From assembly GCA_022821845.1 (NCBI GenBank), contig JAJECT010000006.1, positions 1-45,117 of the forward strand: 45,117 nucleotides of DNA, written 5' to 3'. Each line of letters opens with the position of its first letter. Position 1 is the stretch's first letter. A program made the translations under genes and the position numbers. Origin of the DNA: Rhodothermales bacterium. GTDB taxonomy: Bacteria; Bacteroidota; Rhodothermia; Rhodothermales; VXPQ01. Positions 34,646 through 42,513 of the stretch are shown piece after piece. The notes below the pieces were generated by a model that was not told where the DNA came from, did no database searches, and worked only from the letters and a program-made list of their open reading frames with translations.

Positions 34646-36279
34646 CTTAACCGCATCGCAAGGGGCAGCGCCGGATCGTCGATCTCGGTCATGCGCTCCA
34701 CGATGCGGGCGTCGAGATACCGAAGAGCCGCGCGAACCTCCGGCGTATCCTCGGCAATGAGGTTTACGCTTTCGGCGGGGTCGTCCGCCAGGTTGAACAA
34801 TTCGTCGCGGCGGGCGTCGAGCAGGTCGCGAACCAGTTTCCACCGGGGCGTTCGCCAGGCGCGCATGTGGGTCCAGGACTGATGATGCGTGGAATACGCC
34901 GCGTACAATTCCGTGGGCCAGTCCGGCGGGGCGTCGCCTCGCAACAGCGGCGCGAAACTGCGGCCCCGGAGCGGCGTCCCGGCGGGCACGTCGGCCCCGC
35001 CCGTTTCGGCAAGCGTGGGATACCAGTCGAGATTGCTTACGATGGACTCCACCACCGTGCCGGGCGCTACCACGCCGGGCCAGCGCACCAGCAGCGGAAC
35101 CTTCAGCGAATTGTCGTACATGTTCGGACGCTGTCCCTGCGGCACGTTGTACGTCCCCTGCGGCGGATCGGTCAGAAGCCAGTGTCCGTTCCCCTTGTGC
35201 CACATCCCGTTGTGTCCCATGTTGTAGCCATGGTCGGACGTAAAAACGACCATCGTGTTCTCCGCAAGGCCCAGTTCGTCGAGCGCGTCCAGAATACGGC
35301 CCAGGTTCCGGTCGATGCTGGCCACCGCCGCAAGATATTCGGGCATATACCGGCGCAGCCGTTCCGTATCCATCAAGGGATACCCGGGATTGGGCAGGAC
35401 CGGATCGATGCCTTCGTACGGCGCCCAGTCTTCCTCCGGCAAGGGCAGCCAGGCGGCATGGGGCGCCCGGTAGTGCAGCGACAGCAGAAACGGCTCCTCC
35501 CGATGCGCCCGCAGAAACGCGATAGCCCGATCCGTGAAAATATCCTGGGGAAACCCCTCGTACACCGCCGCCAAGCCGCGGTCTTCGAGCGTAGCGTCTC
35601 GCGGAGGAATGCCCCCGGCGCGAAATCCAAAGAAATAGTCGTACCCCATCGTAAGGGGATGGTGCCGATCCCGGGTTCCAAGATGCCACTTTCCTATCAA
35701 GCCGGTCGCATACCCTTCCTGATTCAGCAAATCGACCCAGGTGAGCAACCCCGAATCCAGCCCGTGATCCACCTCGCGCTGCGGATGAATCCAGTCTCGT
35801 ATTCCCACCTCCGAGCCATAGCGGCCCGTCATGAGTTCGGCCCGGGACGGACTGCATACGGGCGTCGCCACGAATGCGTTGCTAAAAAAAGCGCCCTCCG
35901 CCGCAAGGCGATGCATATGGGGCGTACGCAGGTCCGGATGCCCTGCGCCCAGCACGGCGAAATCCCCGGGCGCGTCTTGCAAGGCGGCCCCCATGGATTC
36001 CGCAAGCGGATGGCCTTCCGCGCCCAGCGCCCACGGGGCCTGATCGTCGGTCAGGATAAAAAGAATGTTGGGTTTCTGCGGCGCGTCGACCCCGGACGCA
36101 TCCTGCCCCGCCGCCGGATACGCCGGCGCAACGATGGCCGCGACGGTCCATGCCCGCCATGCCAGCCAGGCCGCGCGGCGACGAAGCGCGGCGAAAACCA
36201 CCTGCACCGCACAACGCGCAGTCCGGCGCCCGTAGCGTACGGGGAACAGGCGGAAAAACAGGTTTTGCGCGTGGGTCAT
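34639..36279 (-). CDS. Sulfatase (second family member)
   Basis: A sulfatase of about 546 residues if begun at ATG 36279 (MTHAQNLFFRLFPV...), or 573 from ATG 36360. The catalytic core starts 'KPNILFILTDDQAPWALG', with formylglycine site C-S-P-S-R ('PVCSPSRAELMTGR'), 'GLIGKWHLGTRDRHHP' and 'FTSDHGYNMGHNGMWHKG' carrying the metal and substrate residues. The hydrophobic stretch 'AWTVAAIVAPAYPAAGQ' about 50 residues after the start looks like a signal peptide whose real start may lie further in than the annotated ATG. It differs clearly from its downstream neighbour (35% or less by eye), so the two probably remove different sulfate groups from one polysaccharide. Confidence 0.88.
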   Translation of the reverse strand: MTHAQNLFFRLFPVRYGRRTARCAVQVVFAALRRRAAWLAWRAWTVAAIVAPAYPAAGQDASGVDAPQKPNILFILTDDQAPWALGAEGHPLAESMGAALQDAPGDFAVLGAGHPDLRTPHMHRLAAEGAFFSNAFVATPVCSPSRAELMTGRYGSEVGIRDWIHPQREVDHGLDSGLLTWVDLLNQEGYATGLIGKWHLGTRDRHHPLTMGYDYFFGFRAGGIPPRDATLEDRGLAAVYEGFPQDIFTDRAIAFLRAHREEPFLLSLHYRAPHAAWLPLPEEDWAPYEGIDPVLPNPGYPLMDTERLRRYMPEYLAAVASIDRNLGRILDALDELGLAENTMVVFTSDHGYNMGHNGMWHKGNGHWLLTDPPQGTYNVPQGQRPNMYDNSLKVPLLVRWPGVVAPGTVVESIVSNLDWYPTLAETGGADVPAGTPLRGRSFAPLLRGDAPPDWPTELYAAYSTHHQSWTHMRAWRTPRWKLVRDLLDARRDELFNLADDPAESVNLIAEDTPEVRAALRYLDARIVERMTEIDDPALPLAMRLRQ

Positions 36280-36383
36280 GCGATCTTTCAGACTGGAGCG
36301 TCCGGCCTCCCGACGCTTTTCGGGCAAGGGCAAGCACGCCGAAAAGAATACCGAATGCAACGCATTTCTGCAAACGATGCCGC

Positions 36384-38669
36384 CTACAGACGATACGTAT
36401 AATTGAGTTTGAGCGAAGCGCCTTGCGAAATCGTGACCAGATGGCGGTCGTCGAAGAGGCCGGCGCCCCTGTTTTCCCAGTTGTGGCGATACACAAGGAA
36501 AATGTTCGATCCCGGGCGGACGATCCAGCGCAGCCGCGCAAAAACGCCCACCCGTTCGCTCACGTCGTCATACTGAATTTGCACGATGGCGGACACGTCG
36601 GGGGTCGGGTCCCATTCGGTTTCAAGTTCGTACACATTCGCAGAGAAGGCGCCCCGCGGCAGGTCCACGTCGTTGTACCCGACGCTGGCGCCGATGCTGA
36701 CGCCGGCATTCGGACGAAACGTCGCGCGGACGTCCACCTCCGTGCTGGAGCCATCCCAGAATCCTCCCCACTCCACGCCGCCATATACGGAAATCTTCCG
36801 CCTGCCCGCCGTATATCCGCCCACGGAATACCGCTGCACCGTATACCCGCCCGGGAAAATATCCACTCCGTCGCTAACCTCGAACATATTGTATAGTTCT
36901 TCGAAGCGCCGCGTAAGCTCGACGGACACGTTGTCGCCGCTTTCGAACGCGATTCCGAGCAGTTCCATCTCCCATTCCCGCTCTTCGGGAACGCCTGTGT
37001 CCATAGCGACCAGGTGCCGGTATTGCAGCCCGAACCCCAGCTGCCGTACCTGCTTGATCCAGGCGGGCCGGGGCTGCCAATTGATGCGCGGCTCGACGCG
37101 GCGGAAGTTGTTGCGCTGCACGAAACCGACCTGCGGATCGTAATCGGCGCCGAATTCCCGATAGGAAACGTGCCCGGACCAGATATCGTTCGGAAAATTG
37201 AGGCGGAGGCCGCGCGCAGACAGGTCGTTCAGCGATTTGTCCGCCTCCGGATCGACATTGGAATTCGCTACGGCGAAGAGTTCGACTTCGGCATTCTTGT
37301 CCCCCAGAAAATGACGGGTCGCCAGTTGCATGTCCACGCCGAACGTATGGCCGGTTTCCGGGGCGAAGCCCATCGCGTCTTCCGACGTGGCGCGGCGCGT
37401 ATAGATGGCCCCGATGGTGGACTGCTCGAAAACGGGATGCCGGACGCGGGCGACGGTAAACTGCTCGGAAGGAATCGCCACGTCCTCCCCGTCGTCCTTG
37501 TACTGATCGTCCCCGACTCCTACCTGAAAGAATCCCACATCGGTGCGGCCCACCTGTCCCGTCATGCGAACGCCGTACTGGATAGGCACGGGCTTCCCGG
37601 CCACCAAGCCAATGTTGCGCGAAAAGAACGGCGTGGGATTGCTGCGCGGGGCGAAAGAAAAAATGCCGGCGCCTTCCAGAAAGAATCCGCGCTGCTCGGG
37701 GAAACGAAGCGGGAAGCGCGTCAGGTTCACGCGCCGCTGATCCGACTCGACCTCGGCGAAATCGGTGTTGAACGAGAGCGAGGCGCGGAGACTGGGCGTT
37801 ACGCTGTAATTCAGGTCCAGGCTCACGTCCCCGGGATACGTTACGGGATCGTCGTCCGCAGGCGTATTGCGCCAGCTCCCGATGGCCGACGGAACCGCCT
37901 CCAGCCCGATGCCCTGAGACATGCCCTCGAGGCCCGTCAGTTTGCCTGCGAAAATCGGACGCAGCAAGCCTTCGTTGCGGCGCCACCCTCTCCAGAGTAT
38001 CTCTTCGTTGTCGCGGCGGATCGTACGCTGGAAGTTAATCCCCCATTCGTCCGATCCCGGATCGAAATTCAGCGTCCGAAAGGGTATGCTTACTTCCAGC
38101 GACCACCCGTCGGGGCGGCGCGCCGTGCGTACGTCCCAAATGCCGTTCCAGGCGCGGCCTCCGCTCCGAAAAAACGACGTGCTGCCGCCCACGAGCAGCG
38201 CGTCTCCCCGCATCCCGTTCGGATTCGTCTCGAAAAAATACCCGGTGCGGCCATCCTGGAACGTGTCCAGAATCCACATGAACCGGTCGTCGGTATACAA
38301 CAAGGCGTCGCGGCGTTTCTGATAGGCGATGACGCCTTCCGGGTCGTCGTACAGGATCGCGCCAATGTACAGTTTGTCCTCGTCGTAGGCGATGCGTATT
38401 TCCGTGCGCCGGGAGGGACGCGCTCCTTCGACCGGCTCCTGTTGCGTAAAATCGTCGATAGGAAGGGCCTGGCTCCAGGCTTCCTCTGCGATGCGCCCGT
38501 CCAGGTCGATCCGGTCGTCGTCGGCAAGCCGATGCGCCTGGATCGCAGGAGGCGAATCGTCTGCGGACGCCTGGCCGAACGCCAACCCCGGCAACGCCGC
38601 AAGGACGCACCCAAGCAGCAAGCGAAAGGGGGAAAAGGACTTCAGTGCGCGATGCGGGGGACCTGTCAA
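36384..38669 (-). CDS. DUF5916 outer-membrane protein with CBM9-like N-terminal domain
   Basis: A protein of about 761 residues. After a signal peptide ('KSFSPFRLLLGCVLAALPGLAFGQ') comes a CBM9-like beta-sandwich ('DDRIDLDGRIAEEAWSQALPIDDF', 'TEIRIAYDEDKLYIGAILYDD', 'PDGWSLEVSIPFRTLNF'). Then a DUF5916 beta-barrel-like region ('VTPSLRASLSFNTDFAEVESDQRRVNLTRFPLRFPEQRGFFLEGAGIF', 'LVAGKPVPIQYGVRMTGQVG') runs to 'SLKLNYTYRL'. The family is widespread in FCB bacteria, of unknown function, and often near sugar-degrading or peptidase genes. The start is uncertain: no ATG precedes the signal peptide within the gap to the upstream gene, so TTG at 38669 or CTG at 38645 is likely. Confidence 0.78.
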   Translation of the reverse strand: MTGPPHRALKSFSPFRLLLGCVLAALPGLAFGQASADDSPPAIQAHRLADDDRIDLDGRIAEEAWSQALPIDDFTQQEPVEGARPSRRTEIRIAYDEDKLYIGAILYDDPEGVIAYQKRRDALLYTDDRFMWILDTFQDGRTGYFFETNPNGMRGDALLVGGSTSFFRSGGRAWNGIWDVRTARRPDGWSLEVSIPFRTLNFDPGSDEWGINFQRTIRRDNEEILWRGWRRNEGLLRPIFAGKLTGLEGMSQGIGLEAVPSAIGSWRNTPADDDPVTYPGDVSLDLNYSVTPSLRASLSFNTDFAEVESDQRRVNLTRFPLRFPEQRGFFLEGAGIFSFAPRSNPTPFFSRNIGLVAGKPVPIQYGVRMTGQVGRTDVGFFQVGVGDDQYKDDGEDVAIPSEQFTVARVRHPVFEQSTIGAIYTRRATSEDAMGFAPETGHTFGVDMQLATRHFLGDKNAEVELFAVANSNVDPEADKSLNDLSARGLRLNFPNDIWSGHVSYREFGADYDPQVGFVQRNNFRRVEPRINWQPRPAWIKQVRQLGFGLQYRHLVAMDTGVPEEREWEMELLGIAFESGDNVSVELTRRFEELYNMFEVSDGVDIFPGGYTVQRYSVGGYTAGRRKISVYGGVEWGGFWDGSSTEVDVRATFRPNAGVSIGASVGYNDVDLPRGAFSANVYELETEWDPTPDVSAIVQIQYDDVSERVGVFARLRWIVRPGSNIFLVYRHNWENRGAGLFDDRHLVTISQGASLKLNYTYRL

Positions 38670-38740
38670 AACGGAGACGCGGGGTGTGTCGAGCGTTGGG
38701 CAACCCCTGAAAGATACTGTTCTTGCGTCTTGCGTTTTCG

Positions 38741-39493
38741 CTATTCCTCGTACGCCGGGGCCTCTTTGCGCGCCAATCCATAGGCCGTGGCGACCGCCCA
38801 TGTCTGGAGTTCCTTGTATCGTTTGCGGACCTGCGCCTGCAAGAAAATATTGACCGGCCACAGGAGCAGGCGTACGCACATGGCCAGCATCGTCGAAACG
38901 ACCGCAATGCCCAGCCCCACCAGGTCCGAGGAGGCATGGCGACTGCCGCTCGTGAAGAGGACGAATATCCCCCAAAGCGTCCCAAGCAAACCGAGGCTAA
39001 GCGCAATGTAGACCACGGCCGTAATGTACCGGTCTACCTCTTTGTAGTTATCGTGGTCGAATCCGATGTAACGCAAGGCGTAATCAAGCATCGTCTGCGG
39101 CGACCCGCCTCGCCCCTGCTCCTCGAGCAAGCGTTCGCCTGCAAGACGATAGGGATTGTTCGGACTCGCCGAATCAAGCGCCGCCTGCAGAGCCCGCGCC
39201 GACAGGCCGGCGGTCTTTAACCGCAATAACGCCTTGCTGCCTCTCCATTGACGAAAATAACGGACATAGGCCGAACACAAAAAGAACAGGCCTATCAGGA
39301 AAGCCGCGCCAAGCGGGTACTCGAAACCCTGCGCATAGCCGAACAAGTCCCATATCGAGGTGGCGAGAAAACTGCTCCCTATATCCTGCGAGGGCGTAGC
39401 GAGCGTAGTATCCGCGACCTGGGAGGAAACTAATTGTATCATCGTGTTGGTAGTAAGAACGAGATGAAAAAAGATAGCGAGACCGGCAAGCAA
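38741..39493 (-). CDS. MotA/TolQ/ExbB-like proton channel family protein
   Basis: A protein of 250 residues from a TTG at 39493, or 233 from ATG at 39442. It has an N-terminal hydrophobic segment, a second near 'YPLGAAFLIGLFFLCSAYVRYF', a cytoplasmic part, and a C-terminal pair of helices ('YITAVVYIALSLGLLGTLWGIFVLF' and 'DLVGLGIAVVSTMLAMCVRLLLWPVNIFLQ') with the G-L-L-G-T-xxG motif of the MotA/TolQ/ExbB family. These proteins use the proton gradient to energise an outer-membrane or motor process, normally with a TolR/ExbD or MotB partner, which is absent here. It lies 31 bases after the usher-like gene on the same strand, so the two may be co-transcribed. Confidence 0.7.
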   Translation of the reverse strand: MLAGLAIFFHLVLTTNTMIQLVSSQVADTTLATPSQDIGSSFLATSIWDLFGYAQGFEYPLGAAFLIGLFFLCSAYVRYFRQWRGSKALLRLKTAGLSARALQAALDSASPNNPYRLAGERLLEEQGRGGSPQTMLDYALRYIGFDHDNYKEVDRYITAVVYIALSLGLLGTLWGIFVLFTSGSRHASSDLVGLGIAVVSTMLAMCVRLLLWPVNIFLQAQVRKRYKELQTWAVATAYGLARKEAPAYEE

Positions 39494-39524
39494 GGTACGG
39501 AAAAAACAGACGCCCGGTTCGGTC

Positions 39525-42041
39525 TCAAGGCTTCACAAGCAGATTCCGAACCGCCTCTTCCCCTACTTCGACCTCCCGGGTAAAGGCCTGCAGGTCTTCT
39601 CGACCAAGCAGGTCCCTGAGCTCAAGGCGATACGCGCCGGGCGGCAAAAGAACCGAGAATAAAGCGTCCTGGGATACTTCGGCGCTCATCACTTCTTCGC
39701 CGCCCTGGAAAAACACCACGCCGGCCTGCGTGGGCGAACTCAGCGGCAAATCCTCGATGACGCCCTGCACGATGGTGTTCCTGTGCACGGGAATATCGAC
39801 GCGCTTCGTCGATCCGGGATCCGATATGAAACTGAATGTCGTGCCCGTAGGCAGATGCAGCGTCGGATCGGACAGGGACATCGGGTCGATAACGACTTGG
39901 TACGCCGTACTGGGCGCCAGGAAGTCGGCGCGCACGACGGTTGAGTCCACGCGCTGGACGCGGGCTTTCACGACCTTGATGTCAAGGTCTTCCACCAGGG
40001 CTTCTTCCGGACCCCTGCGCCCGTCCCGGTCTGTATCGTAGTATGCTTGCAGAAGCGCGCTGCTGCGCATATGCGCCTGACGGCTGAAACGCAGGGGACG
40101 CCCCAGTTCCATCGAGCCATAGAAGCTCTGCCGGTGATAATAGGAGCCCGATTCCACCGACGAGTGGTTGTTGACGCTTACCCACGGGGCGTCGAAACGC
40201 AGGGTAATGGAAAATTCCGTGTTTCCGCGCGCGATATCATAGCCGCCGCGCAAGCCGATGGACACTTTTTTGTAGTACGCGTACAGCGTAGCCCCTCCAA
40301 AGTCGAATTGCTCCTGCAACCCCCCGTCGGCCTGCAAGCCAAAGCGGCCGCGCAGGCTCCTGCGGGAAACCGCCCGCGTCAGCGTAGCCCGCCAGTTCAC
40401 GCCAATCGACTCGGAGGTCATGTCCGTTTGATTCTGCGTAGCGCCAACCGTAACGAGCGCGCTCATCTTGCCCGGCAAGGGCAAGGTCATGGAACCGCTT
40501 GCATTCAGATTTTCGCTGCCAAGAAACGTTTGGACCTGAGAAGCATTGAGAAAAAGGCTCATGCGCCGGACGCCAAAACCGATCTGGCCCTGAAACCGCC
40601 GCTTGTAGAGCGAAAGCAACGCGTCGTCTGAAAATTCGGCTTCCGTTTGCAGGGTCAGCCGCCCGAGAGACATGCGCATGGAGCCCCGCGCCGCCTTCAG
40701 GGGCAAGGCGACTTCGGCGCCTGTAGTCAAAAAGCCCCACTGGTTCCGCGTCAGGCCGACCATTGCGGTCGTGGTCGAATCCAGGCGTATGACGGCGGCC
40801 TTCGCGGATAAACGCTGGCTGAGGCCGTAGCGAATTTGCCCGAAGCCGAAGATGGTTTCGTCGTAACTGTCTCGCCCGGCCTGCGCATCGTACCAAAACG
40901 CTCCGGGAGGCAACAATTCCTCTCCGATGAAAAGATGGCGCGTCAAGGTGGTGGGAGCGCCTCCGCCGGGAGGAACGATTTCGAGCTGCGCCTGCGACGA
41001 GCCGTAATAGGCCGGAATGCGCAATTCGTAACGCCCTTGCGCGTCTGCCCGTACGCGATCCGCAAGCACCCCGCCCACCGAAGCCGCAATGACGGCGTCC
41101 GGCTCGGCGATCCCGCGTATGACCGCCTCCCGCTGGATGTCCCGCAACGAAAGCGGGACGTTGCTCAGCCGAAAGCCGTCGAAGGTCGTGCGAAGCGGCC
41201 ATTCGTACATGTTCATGCGTCCGACCTCCATGCGTTTAAGCAGGGAAGAATTCGGGAAATCGAGCAAATAATTCAGCGAGCGGAACCGCGTCGTCGTTTC
41301 CCCTTGCGCCATGGAGAGAAATCCTTCGGCGGCAAGGCGCCCGCCCAATGCATTCGAATGGACCCGGAATCCTCCATTGTAATCGGGAGAATTCAAGGAT
41401 CGGTCGCTGCGCGTCAGGCGATAGTTGACGTGCGTGTTTCCAAGCAAGCGGCGGGTGCGGCCGTAGAGCATCGGGCCGCGCGCATGACCGCCGGAAGGGG
41501 CTGCCCTGGCAGCGACAGGGCCCGCCAGCGACGCCATGGCCGTGGAAAGCCTGATGTGCAGGGTCGATGTATCGAAATCCATGGCGCCGGGCGTAAAAAT
41601 CGCCTGTATGCCCTCCAGCGAAATATAATAGACGCCTTCGCTTGCAAAAAAGTCTTCGGGGTCCAGATCCAAAGGCTCCATCGTATCCTGCAATACGCGG
41701 CCCGTTGCAAAATCGACGGTAAAAAGGCGCCCTGGATCGCTGGCTTCGATCATCGAATCCCGCTCGGCGACGTCGAAACCGAGGCGTTCGAAAAAGTCTG
41801 AGATATCGAGATAGTATTTACCAACGCCGGCGTCCCACCAGGCCAGGACAAAGCCCGAAGCATGCAGGGCGCCCGGCGCGCTCACCGTCCAGGGGGTTTC
41901 CTGCAAGAACCGAACCGGCCGTTCTGCGACCGGCTCTTGCGCCATCGCCGGAGGGCAGTACGCCGCGGCAAGCAGCAACAACAGACAAAATACCCGACCA
42001 GGCCAGATATGCTTCGATACAACCGGTAACCAACTCATCAT
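39525..42041 (-). CDS. Outer-membrane usher-like protein
   Basis: An 838-residue secreted protein with a signal peptide ending AMAQEP (about residue 35). An N-terminal domain ('KYYLDISDFFERLGFDV', 'GVYYISLEGIQAIFTPGAMDFDTSTLHIRLS') resembles the usher periplasmic domain that accepts chaperone-subunit complexes. The centre reads as an usher barrel with plug: 'NYLLDFPNSSLLKRMEVGRMNMYEWPLRTTFDGFRLSNVP', 'IRGIAEPDAVIAASVGGVLADRVRADAQGRYELRIPAYYGSSQAQLEIVPPGG', then 'FGFGQIRYGLSQRLSAKAAVIRLDSTTTAMVG'. The tail has Ig/CarboxypepD-like folds ('YYDTDRDGRRGPEEALVEDLDIKV'). The gene follows a chaperone-bearing protein, the usual chaperone-usher order. The match is by pattern, since sequence identity to proteobacterial ushers is low, so a related but distinct porin is the alternative. 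Confidence 0.65.
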   Translation of the reverse strand: MMSWLPVVSKHIWPGRVFCLLLLLAAAYCPPAMAQEPVAERPVRFLQETPWTVSAPGALHASGFVLAWWDAGVGKYYLDISDFFERLGFDVAERDSMIEASDPGRLFTVDFATGRVLQDTMEPLDLDPEDFFASEGVYYISLEGIQAIFTPGAMDFDTSTLHIRLSTAMASLAGPVAARAAPSGGHARGPMLYGRTRRLLGNTHVNYRLTRSDRSLNSPDYNGGFRVHSNALGGRLAAEGFLSMAQGETTTRFRSLNYLLDFPNSSLLKRMEVGRMNMYEWPLRTTFDGFRLSNVPLSLRDIQREAVIRGIAEPDAVIAASVGGVLADRVRADAQGRYELRIPAYYGSSQAQLEIVPPGGGAPTTLTRHLFIGEELLPPGAFWYDAQAGRDSYDETIFGFGQIRYGLSQRLSAKAAVIRLDSTTTAMVGLTRNQWGFLTTGAEVALPLKAARGSMRMSLGRLTLQTEAEFSDDALLSLYKRRFQGQIGFGVRRMSLFLNASQVQTFLGSENLNASGSMTLPLPGKMSALVTVGATQNQTDMTSESIGVNWRATLTRAVSRRSLRGRFGLQADGGLQEQFDFGGATLYAYYKKVSIGLRGGYDIARGNTEFSITLRFDAPWVSVNNHSSVESGSYYHRQSFYGSMELGRPLRFSRQAHMRSSALLQAYYDTDRDGRRGPEEALVEDLDIKVVKARVQRVDSTVVRADFLAPSTAYQVVIDPMSLSDPTLHLPTGTTFSFISDPGSTKRVDIPVHRNTIVQGVIEDLPLSSPTQAGVVFFQGGEEVMSAEVSQDALFSVLLPPGAYRLELRDLLGREDLQAFTREVEVGEEAVRNLLVKP

Positions 42042-42513
42042 GGGATACTTTACAAACGTTGCCGAATTCGTTGCGCGTGCTTTTCTTGCGGCGGCCTCTG
42101 TATGATACGCTGATTACATTTTTTCTGTTTCTTGCGGACGCACCCCGGCGTAACCGACGCATTCGTCCATTACGCAGTCCGCAACGCTTCTGGAAACGCC
42201 CGCATACCCCCGTACCCTCATGCGCCGGGTTAAGATCCGTACGCGCAACCCCCGTCGAGCGGCGTTATGGTTCCTGTAGCCATCCCGGACTCCGTATTTC
42301 CTGAAGATACGACCAGAAGACATGCGTAACAAACTTTTCAAGGCCCACAGAATTGCAAGCGGGACCTGTGGCGCGCCTTTTCGCGAATACATAAAGGGCG
42401 CGGCAGGCGATAGGCTTGCATGCGTTTTCGGGGCCCGATGTTTCGCGAAAAGGCGTGCCACAGGCCCCGAAGCAAGCATTGCCTTAATTATTTAGCCTCT
42501 AAATTTCGGTGCC
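42042..42513. other. Intergenic region between chaperone-fusion and usher-like genes
   Basis: No gene is recognisable in these 472 bases. Near 42104-42116 there is another GATACGCTGATTA copy, the core of the repeat seen near 2312 and 32600. A long inverted repeat occupies 42361-42468. The usher promoter may lie at 42042-42150, which is T-rich on one strand, but no boxes are clear. Confidence 0.5.
42361..42468. repeat. 27-bp imperfect inverted repeat with 54-bp loop
   Basis: The left arm (42361-42387) begins GGGACCTGTGG and ends TTCGCGAA. The right arm (42442-42468) is its complement with two mismatches, beginning TTCGCGAA and ending CACAGGCCCC. The 54 bases between them are GC-rich. A further CCCACAG at 42343-42349 could compete by pairing with the left arm. 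There is no T run on either side, so this is not a simple terminator. It may be a small mobile element, a regulatory hairpin or a 3'-end processing signal between two co-oriented genes. Confidence 0.75.

Noticed and set aside
38670-38975. 102 further residues before the DUF5916 signal peptide
   Set aside because: This part overlaps the end of the TolQ-like gene and carries no signal features.
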